Made by a program: the position numbers and the translations under genes
The notes under the pieces: model-generated
Database searches by the model: none
What the model was told of the DNA's origin: nothing
What the model saw: the letters and a program-made list of their open reading frames with translations, nothing else
DNA from: Sphingomonas aquatilis
Lineage (GTDB): Bacteria; Pseudomonadota; Alphaproteobacteria; Sphingomonadales; Sphingomonadaceae
DNA: 64,000 nucleotides
NCBI RefSeq assembly: GCF_014196115.1
Contig: NZ_JACIDB010000001.1
Location: 124,001 to 188,000, forward strand
Direction of reading: 5' to 3'
In this document: positions 58,768 through 64,000 of the stretch, one piece after another
Layout: every line of letters begins with the position of its first letter
Position numbering within the stretch: the first letter of the stretch is position 1

Positions 58768-61083
58768 TTACTTGGCGTCGACGGGTTCCGCCTTGCCCTT
58801 CTTGCGCGGCTTCTTCGGCGCGGCGGGTTCGATGGCGAACGACAGCGCGCCGTCCTTCATCTTCACCGTCACCTCGCCGCCATGGACCAGCTTGCCGAAC
58901 AGCAGTTCCTCGGCGAGCGGCTGCTTGATCTTTTCCTGGATCAGGCGGCCCATCGGACGCGCGCCGTACAATTTGTCATAGCCCTTTTCGGTCAGCCAGC
59001 TCTTGGCGGCATCGTCCAGGTTGATGTGGACGTTGCGGTCGGCGAGCTGGAGTTCGAGTTGCAGGATGAACTTGTCGACGACGCGGGCGACGACTTCCGG
59101 CGGCAGGTAACCGAACGGCACGATCGCATCCAGCCGGTTGCGGAACTCCGGCGAGAACATCTTCTGCACCGCCTGCTCATCCTCACCCTCGCGGGTCAGG
59201 TTGCCGAAGCCCACCGTCTCGCGCGCCATGTCGGCGGCGCCCGCATTGGTGGTCATGATCAGGATCACGTTGCGGAAATCGACCGTCTTGCCGTGCTGGT
59301 CGGTCAGGCGACCGTTGTCCATCACCTGCAACAGGATGTTGAACAGGTCGGGATGCGCCTTTTCGATCTCGTCGAGCAGCAGCACGCAATGCGGGTTCTG
59401 ATCGACCGCATCGGTCAGCAGGCCGCCCTGGTCGAAGCCGACATAGCCCGGGGGCGCACCGATCAGCCGGCTGACCGAGTGGCGCTCCATATATTCGGAC
59501 ATGTCGAACCGCTGCAGCGGGATGCCCAGGATCGACGACAGCTGCTTGGCGACTTCCGTCTTGCCGACGCCGGTGGGGCCGGTGAACAGATAGTTGCCGA
59601 TCGGCTTTTCGGGATCGCGCAGGCCGGCGCGGGAGAGCTTGATCGCCGCCGACAGCTTCTCGATCGCCGCATTCTGGCCGAAGACGACGCGCTTCAGGTC
59701 CGTCTCGAGGCTTTCGAGCGCGGCACGGTCGTCGGTGCTGACCGACTTCGGCGGGATGCGCGCCATCGTCGCGATCACGGCCTCGATCTCCTTGGCGGTG
59801 ATCGTCTTCTTGCGCTTGTTGGCGGGCACCAGCATCTGCATCGCGCCGACTTCGTCGATCACGTCGATCGCCTTGTCGGGCAGCTTGCGGTCGTTGATGT
59901 AGCGTGCGGAGAGTTCCACCGCCGACTTAATCGCATCGGGCGTGTACTTGACCGAATGGTGATCCTCGAATGCCGAGCGCAGCCCGGCGAGGATCTTGAT
60001 CGTATCCTCGATCGTCGGTTCGTTGACGTCGATCTTTTGGAACCGGCGCAGCAGCGCGCGATCCTTTTCGAAGTGATTGCGAAACTCCTTGTACGTCGTC
60101 GAGCCGATGCAGCGGATCGAACCGCCCGACAGCGCCGGCTTCAAGAGGTTCGACGCGTCCATCGCGCCGCCGCTGGTCGCGCCCGCACCGATCACCGTAT
60201 GGATCTCGTCGATGAACAGCACCGCATGCGGCAGCTTTTCGAGTTCGTTGACGACCGCCTTCAGCCGCTCCTCGAAGTCGCCGCGGTAACGCGTGCCGGC
60301 GAGCAGCGCGCCCATGTCGAGGCTGTAGATGACGGCTTCCTTCAGCACGTCAGGCACCTCGCCCTCAACGATCTTGCGGGCCAGGCCTTCCGCGATCGCG
60401 GTCTTGCCGACGCCGGGATCACCGACATAGAGCGGATTGTTCTTCGACCGGCGGCACAGAATCTGGATCGTGCGATCCACCTCCGGCCCGCGACCGATCA
60501 GCGGATCGACCTTGCCGATCTTCGCCTTTTCATTGAGGTCGACGGTGAACTGCTTGAGCGCGCTTTCGCTCTTGCCCTTGTCCTGACCCTTCGCCGGCTT
60601 TTCCTCTTCGGCACCCTTGGGGGTGGAGGCTTCGGTCTGCGCGCCGCCCTTGCCGACGCCATGGCTGATGAAGCTGACAGCATCCAGGCGGCTCATGTCC
60701 TGTTGTTGCAGGAAATAGACGGCGTAGCTCTCGCGCTCGCTGAACAGAGCGACGAGCACGTTGGCGCCGGTCACCTCGTCGCGGCCCGACGACTGGACGT
60801 GCAGGATCGCCCGCTGGACGACGCGCTGGAAGCCGCTGGTCGGTGACGGATCGGTCGCGGTGTCGACCTTCAGCGCATCGAGTTCGGTGTCGAGATAATG
60901 CGCGACGGTGGTCTTCAGGTCGCCGAGGTTGACGTGGCACGCCTCCATCACCTGGGATGCATGTTCGTCGGCGATCAGCGCGAGCAACAAATGCTCGAGC
61001 GTCGCATATTCGTGCCGCCGCGAGGACGCGGCCTCGAGCGCCTTGTGCAGCGTGGTCTCGAGCGCGGGGGCGAAGGATGGCAT
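58768..61083 (-). CDS. clpA: ClpA, ATP-dependent Clp protease ATPase subunit
   Basis: 771 residues, close to E. coli ClpA (758). An AAA+ unfoldase that feeds ClpP, with substrate choice set by ClpS. The N-domain (residues 1-145) begins FAPALETTLHKALEAASSRR; the D1 site is GDPGVGKTAIAEGLARKIVE; the D2 site is LFTGPTGVGKTEVAKQLSS, with LLLDEIEKAHPDLFNILLQV. The C-terminal tail is Lys/Pro-rich (PAAPKKPRKKGKAEPVDAK). clpS, often beside clpA, is not in the 134-base gap upstream. A hairpin terminator follows. Confidence 0.97.
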   Translation of the reverse strand: MPSFAPALETTLHKALEAASSRRHEYATLEHLLLALIADEHASQVMEACHVNLGDLKTTVAHYLDTELDALKVDTATDPSPTSGFQRVVQRAILHVQSSGRDEVTGANVLVALFSERESYAVYFLQQQDMSRLDAVSFISHGVGKGGAQTEASTPKGAEEEKPAKGQDKGKSESALKQFTVDLNEKAKIGKVDPLIGRGPEVDRTIQILCRRSKNNPLYVGDPGVGKTAIAEGLARKIVEGEVPDVLKEAVIYSLDMGALLAGTRYRGDFEERLKAVVNELEKLPHAVLFIDEIHTVIGAGATSGGAMDASNLLKPALSGGSIRCIGSTTYKEFRNHFEKDRALLRRFQKIDVNEPTIEDTIKILAGLRSAFEDHHSVKYTPDAIKSAVELSARYINDRKLPDKAIDVIDEVGAMQMLVPANKRKKTITAKEIEAVIATMARIPPKSVSTDDRAALESLETDLKRVVFGQNAAIEKLSAAIKLSRAGLRDPEKPIGNYLFTGPTGVGKTEVAKQLSSILGIPLQRFDMSEYMERHSVSRLIGAPPGYVGFDQGGLLTDAVDQNPHCVLLLDEIEKAHPDLFNILLQVMDNGRLTDQHGKTVDFRNVILIMTTNAGAADMARETVGFGNLTREGEDEQAVQKMFSPEFRNRLDAIVPFGYLPPEVVARVVDKFILQLELQLADRNVHINLDDAAKSWLTEKGYDKLYGARPMGRLIQEKIKQPLAEELLFGKLVHGGEVTVKMKDGALSFAIEPAAPKKPRKKGKAEPVDAK

Positions 61084-61217
61084 TCAGCTTACTCCAGTCG
61101 GACCGGATCGTGACGCCCGGTCCTTTCCACCTATGTCGGTATCGTTGGGCCGTGCATCAAGCGGCGGGCGGCACACCGGGCGGGGCTGGCGGGAACCCGA
61201 TCCGGTGCGCGCGTCGC

Positions 61218-61412
61218 TCATCGCCGGAATAGCGCGTCGGCGCTTGCGCGATGGTTAACGGAGCGTTCGATATGCCGCCGGGTGCGCGCGATCTCGCCCT
61301 CCAGCGCGGCGATGCGCGCCTCCAGCTCGGCGACCGACAGCGGGTCGAGATCCTGCCGCAGCAGCAGGCCGAGGGCGTCGTCGGGACGGGAGGGGGCGTC
61401 GTCCATATCCAT
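61218..61412 (-). CDS. DUF1192 family small protein
   Basis: 64 residues from the ATG at 61412 (GTG 61415 is directly upstream, ATG 61406 downstream). The family signature is strong: LLLRQDLDPLSVAELEARIA then ALEGEIARTRRHIERSVNHR and ASADALFRR. DUF1192 proteins are short coiled-coil proteins conserved in alphaproteobacteria with unknown role. It is divergent from the quinone oxidoreductase and 134 bases upstream of clpA on the same strand. Confidence 0.9.
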   Translation of the reverse strand: MDMDDAPSRPDDALGLLLRQDLDPLSVAELEARIAALEGEIARTRRHIERSVNHRASADALFRR

Positions 61413-61507
61413 CACGCGCTAACGTTGACCCCCGCCGGTGCGATGTCAATAAGGCACCATAGGGCGCGCGCTGCGTTTGCGGCGGGCAACAGGGACAGGA
61501 TGGGCGG

Positions 61508-62524
61508 ATGGACGAACGGCAGCACGGGGCAACGATCCCCGCGACGATGCAGGCGATCGATCCAGAGGCGCATGGCGGACCGGAGGTGCTGCGGCTGGTG
61601 GAACGCCCGGTGCCGCAGCCGCAATCGGGCGAGGTGCTGATCCGCGTCGCCGCGGCCGGGGTGAACCGGCCCGACGTGCTGCAGCGCAAGGGCGGCTACC
61701 CACCGCCGCCGGGGGCGCCATCGATCATGGGACTGGAGGTTTCCGGCACCGTCGTCGCCGTGGGCGAGGGTGTCGAGGATACGATGATCGGCCAGCCGGT
61801 CTGCGCGCTGATCGCAGGCGGCGGCTATGCCGAATATGCGGTCGCGCCCGCCGGCCAGTGCCTGCCGGTGCCGCACGGGCTCGACATGGTCCACGCCGCG
61901 GCGATCCCCGAAACGCTCTTCACCGTGTGGACCAACCTGTTCGAACGCGCTTTCGCGACCGAGGGCGACAGCGTGCTGGTCCATGGCGGCACCAGCGGCA
62001 TCGGCACGATGGCGATCGCCTTGGGCCAATTGTTCGGCATGACGATCATCGTCACCGCCGGATCGGACGCCAAATGCGCCCGCGCGCTGGACCTCGGCGC
62101 GGCGCATGCGATCAATTATAAGACCGAAGATTTCGTCGAACGCGTGAAGGCGATCACCGACGGCAAGGGCGTCACCGCGGTCATCGACATGGTCGGCGGC
62201 GACTATGTGCCACGCAACCTGCAATGCCTCGCCGACGACGGCCGCCACGTCTCGATCGCGGTACAGGGCGGCCCGACCGCGACGATCCCGATCTTCGAGA
62301 TCATGCGCCGCCGCCTGACGCTGACCGGATCGACGCTGCGCCCGCGCGACACTGCGTTCAAGACGCTGGTCGCCGACGAAATCGCGCGCACCGTCTGGCC
62401 GCACGTCGAGGCGGGCCGCCTGCGTCCGGTGATCGACAAGGTCTTCCCGCTGGCCGACGCCGCCGCAGCGCATGCGCGAATGGAAGAGGGCGACCATGTG
62501 GGCAAGATCGTGCTGACGGTGTGA
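61508..62524 (+). CDS. NAD(P)H-quinone oxidoreductase, zeta-crystallin/PIG3 type
   Basis: 338 residues. Zinc-free medium-chain dehydrogenase/reductase. Markers: VAAAGVNRPDVLQRKGGYPP, IMGLEVSGTVVAVGEGVEDT, LVHGGTSGIGTMAIALGQLF (NADPH site) and VIDMVGGDYVPRNLQCLADD. TED3/PIG3-like members reduce quinones or enones and are thought to protect against oxidative stress. It starts 96 bases from the divergent DUF1192 gene. Confidence 0.9.
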   Translation: MDERQHGATIPATMQAIDPEAHGGPEVLRLVERPVPQPQSGEVLIRVAAAGVNRPDVLQRKGGYPPPPGAPSIMGLEVSGTVVAVGEGVEDTMIGQPVCALIAGGGYAEYAVAPAGQCLPVPHGLDMVHAAAIPETLFTVWTNLFERAFATEGDSVLVHGGTSGIGTMAIALGQLFGMTIIVTAGSDAKCARALDLGAAHAINYKTEDFVERVKAITDGKGVTAVIDMVGGDYVPRNLQCLADDGRHVSIAVQGGPTATIPIFEIMRRRLTLTGSTLRPRDTAFKTLVADEIARTVWPHVEAGRLRPVIDKVFPLADAAAAHARMEEGDHVGKIVLTV

Positions 62525-62559
62525 GGAGGCTGCACATGGACGCCCCAGGCGTAAGGCCC

Positions 62560-62645
62560 CCGTCACCCCGGACTTGATCCGGGGTCCCGCTGTTGCCCAC
62601 AGATAAAGAAGAAGCGGGATCCCGGCTCAAGGCCGGGATCCCGGC
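62560..62645. repeat. Family C-related palindromic pair before trcR
   Basis: The palindrome CCGTCACCCCGGACTTGATC then CGGGGTCCCGC is followed at 62614-62645 by GCGGGATCCCGGCTCAAGGC then CGGGATCCCGG. The right arm is a variant stem (GGGATCCCGG) with only partial similarity to the left arm. The family C interior is absent. It lies between the quinone oxidoreductase and the trcR leader. Confidence 0.75.
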
Positions 62646-62674
62646 GAGAAAACCGCGCAATTCCACCACACGCC

Positions 62675-62703
62675 TTGCCCTTCGCGTGCGCGTACCGTAC
62701 ATC
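62675..62703 (+). promoter_or_regulatory. Candidate promoter of trcR
   Basis: TTGCCC (62675-62680), a 17-base spacer and TACATC (62698-62703) are a plausible housekeeping promoter. The transcript would start near 62710, just before the hairpin at 62718-62737. Confidence 0.35.
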
Positions 62704-62717
62704 GAAGGGTGCAGCAG

Positions 62718-62737
62718 GCCGCTCCGGATGGGGCGGC
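62718..62737 (+). promoter_or_regulatory. Leader hairpin ahead of trcR
   Basis: GGCCGC (62718-62723) pairs with GCGGCC (62732-62737) around TCCGGATG. CTATTTATTT follows directly, a terminator-like arrangement within the leader, and GGAG precedes the GTG start. It could be an attenuator or a stabilising leader element. Confidence 0.35.
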
Positions 62738-62764
62738 CCTATTTATTTCCGACGGAGTTTTCCC

Positions 62765-63442
62765 GTGGCCCAGCCGCTCATGCCCCATGCGACCGCTTCC
62801 TGGCTGGTCGACAACACCTCGCTGTCGTTCGATCAGATCGCGGACTTCTGCGGTCTCCACATCCTCGAAGTGCAGGCGATCGCCGACGACACCGCTGCGA
62901 CCAAGCTGACCGGCCGCGATCCGGTGCGTGCGCACGAGCTGACGCAGGACGAAATCGACAAGGGCCAGGCCGACCCCGCCTATCGCCTGAAGATGATCAA
63001 GGGCCCCGAGCAGGTCCGCCGCACCAAGGGCCCGCGCTACACGCCGGTGTCGAAGCGTCAGGACAAGCCCGATGGCATCGCCTGGATCATCCGCAACCAT
63101 CCGGAAATCACCGATGGCGCGATCAGCAACCTGATCGGCACCACCCGCACGACGATCGCGGCGATCCGCGATCGCAGCCATTGGAACATCGCCAACATCA
63201 CGCCCAAGGACCCGGTGACGCTGGGCCTGACGACGCAGCGCGAACTCGACGCCGCGGTCGCCAAGGCATCGAAGGGCACGGGCGAAGCCGCCCCGGCCGA
63301 CACCCGCCTGGAAGGCGACCGCGAGGCGCTGATCGCTTCGCTCCGCGCCGAGCGCGACGCGGCGAACCGCGAGGTCGACTCGTACGAGAACGATCCGGCA
63401 GCGGCCGCACAGGCGCTGTTCCAGGATCCGTTCAAGCGCTGA
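62765..63442 (+). CDS. trcR: TrcR (DUF1013), cell-cycle transcriptional regulator
   Basis: 225 residues from the GTG at 62765, behind GGAG; this gives the family start MAQPLMPHATASWLVDNTSL. Other family blocks: LSFDQIADFCGLHILEVQAI, KRQDKPDGIAWIIRNHPEIT and ISNLIGTTRTTIAAIRDRSH then WNIANI, which looks like a helix-turn-helix. TrcR is conserved in alphaproteobacteria and is described as an RNA-polymerase-associated regulator linked to the cell cycle. Palindromic elements lie on both sides of the gene. Confidence 0.92.
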   Translation: MAQPLMPHATASWLVDNTSLSFDQIADFCGLHILEVQAIADDTAATKLTGRDPVRAHELTQDEIDKGQADPAYRLKMIKGPEQVRRTKGPRYTPVSKRQDKPDGIAWIIRNHPEITDGAISNLIGTTRTTIAAIRDRSHWNIANITPKDPVTLGLTTQRELDAAVAKASKGTGEAAPADTRLEGDREALIASLRAERDAANREVDSYENDPAAAAQALFQDPFKR

Positions 63443-63450
63443 TCTAGCCC

Positions 63451-63533
63451 GTCACCCCGGCCGAAGAGCCGGGGTCCCGCTTCTGCGAGCGGCCTGAAAA
63501 GAAGCGGGACCCCGGGTCGAGCCCGGGGTGACG
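63451..63533. repeat. Family C-related palindromic pair after trcR
   Basis: GTCACCCCGGCCGAAGAGCC then GGGGTCCCGC at 63451-63480 and the inverse GCGGGACCCCGGGTCGAGCC then CGGGGTGACG at 63505-63534. The arms contain self-complementary stems (CCCCGG...CCGGGG). It is immediately after the trcR stop and may double as its terminator; the SMP-30 stop follows on the other strand. Confidence 0.8.
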
Positions 63534-63562
63534 ATCATGATGGGCGGTTCGCTCTGCCCCCC

Positions 63563-64000
63563 TCACACCACTGCGGGCGTCACCGCTACGCCCGCCACGC
63601 CCGGATCGAAGGCGAACAGATTCCCCGCCTCGGGCTGCTCGGCCAGCGCCGCCGCATCCAGCCCCTTGCGCGCGCTCGTTGCGTAGGCCGTGCGCAGATC
63701 GGGCCCGCCGAACGCGATCTTGGTGATGTTCGACGCCGGCATTTGCACCGTCCCCATCAGCTGACCCGCGGGATCGTAGCGGCGGACACCCCAGCCGCCC
63801 CACAAAGCGACCCACAGGCACCCGTCCGCGTCCGCGACCGATCCGTCGGGCCAGCCCGCCCCCTCCTCGATCGTGACGAAGCGCTCTTCCGGCCCCAGCG
63901 TGCCGTCGTCGCGGATCGCCGCGCGCCAGATCGTCTTGCCCAGCGTATCGGTGTGGTAGAGCGTCGATCCATGCACCGCCGGCCCGTTGGTGATCGTCAC
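63563..64000 (-). CDS. SMP-30/gluconolactonase-type protein (C-terminal part)
   Basis: About 145 residues of a gene that continues past the right edge. Calcium-dependent six-bladed propeller lactonases; visible blocks are ITNGPAVHGSTLYHTDT, GWPDGSVADADGCLWVALWG (metal-ligand region GxPDGxxVDxxGxLW), VRRYDPAGQLMGTVQMPASN and TKIAFGGPDLRTAYATSA. The family acts on sugar lactones; the exact substrate is unknown. The GTG at 64000 is internal, not the start. Confidence 0.9.
   Translation of the reverse strand: MTITNGPAVHGSTLYHTDTLGKTIWRAAIRDDGTLGPEERFVTIEEGAGWPDGSVADADGCLWVALWGGWGVRRYDPAGQLMGTVQMPASNITKIAFGGPDLRTAYATSARKGLDAAALAEQPEAGNLFAFDPGVAGVAVTPAVV

Noticed and set aside
61251-61258. CtrA half-site ATGGTTAA near clpA
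   Set aside because: It lies inside the DUF1192 coding sequence and has no second half-site.
1-64000. tRNA, rRNA or complete transposon genes
   Set aside because: No tRNA cloverleaf with a T-loop GTTCGANTC pattern in context, no rRNA blocks and no transposase or integrase motifs were noticed; a covariance-model search would be decisive.

Overview
The window is GC-rich chromosomal DNA from an alphaproteobacterium, most likely a sphingomonad (Sphingomonas or a close relative). Supporting evidence is the large TonB-dependent receptor with a VVTG plug start, a TorF-type porin, a Ros/MucR regulator, the alphaproteobacterial SOS box GTTC-N7-GTTC at uvrA, TrcR (DUF1013), DUF1192, and an AcvB/VirJ-MprF pair. 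No rRNA, tRNA, IS transposase, integrase or CRISPR array was found.

Layout. 1-6.9 kb: end of a flagellar operon (flgG-flgH-flgI-flgJ-flgK-flgL, then motA-motB), closed by a perfect 17-bp hairpin and followed by a mucR homologue lacking zinc cysteines. 7.6-9.8 kb: a lactate 2-monooxygenase-like flavoenzyme and a class II aldolase. 9.8-12.4 kb: an accessory island of toxin-antitoxin genes and debris (frameshifted brnT, intact brnA, a decayed second brnA, an orphan RelB/stability-type antitoxin), ending in a low-GC Panacea-domain gene overlapped by an unrecognised gene that abuts the uvrA stop codon. 12.4-24 kb: SOS-controlled uvrA, a proline-rich small protein, a TonB receptor, an M61 peptidase, and a YjcH-ActP fusion transporter. 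24-30.6 kb: VirJ-like hydrolase plus MprF (lysyl-phosphatidylglycerol), CitE-like lyase, hybrid histidine kinase.

30.7-35.5 kb: a tripartite drug-efflux operon (MFS-HlyD-NodT) split by a GIY-YIG nuclease gene that is flanked by palindromic repeats. 35.5-40.8 kb: GT4, GH13 and GH130 carbohydrate genes and a porin. 40.9-45.7 kb: SulP transporter with beta-carbonic anhydrase, then an OmpR/EnvZ-like two-component pair. 45.7-50.5 kb: a second efflux operon (MarR-NodT-HlyD-MFS) with a perfect palindrome at marR. 50.6-55.6 kb: a DegT-aminotransferase/FAD-oxidoreductase fusion, a GT2 and a succinate-semialdehyde dehydrogenase. 55.6-64 kb: diguanylate cyclase, NUDIX, clpA, DUF1192, quinone oxidoreductase, trcR and a truncated SMP-30 gene.

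The strongest pattern across the window is a set of 85-150 bp intergenic elements, each made of two inverted palindromic arms around a spacer, in about seven families. Two families keep a conserved interior, and several copies sit inside operons. The most interesting candidates for new biology are the Panacea-associated gene pair, the GIY-YIG gene bracketed by palindromic repeats, and the aminotransferase-flavoprotein fusion.
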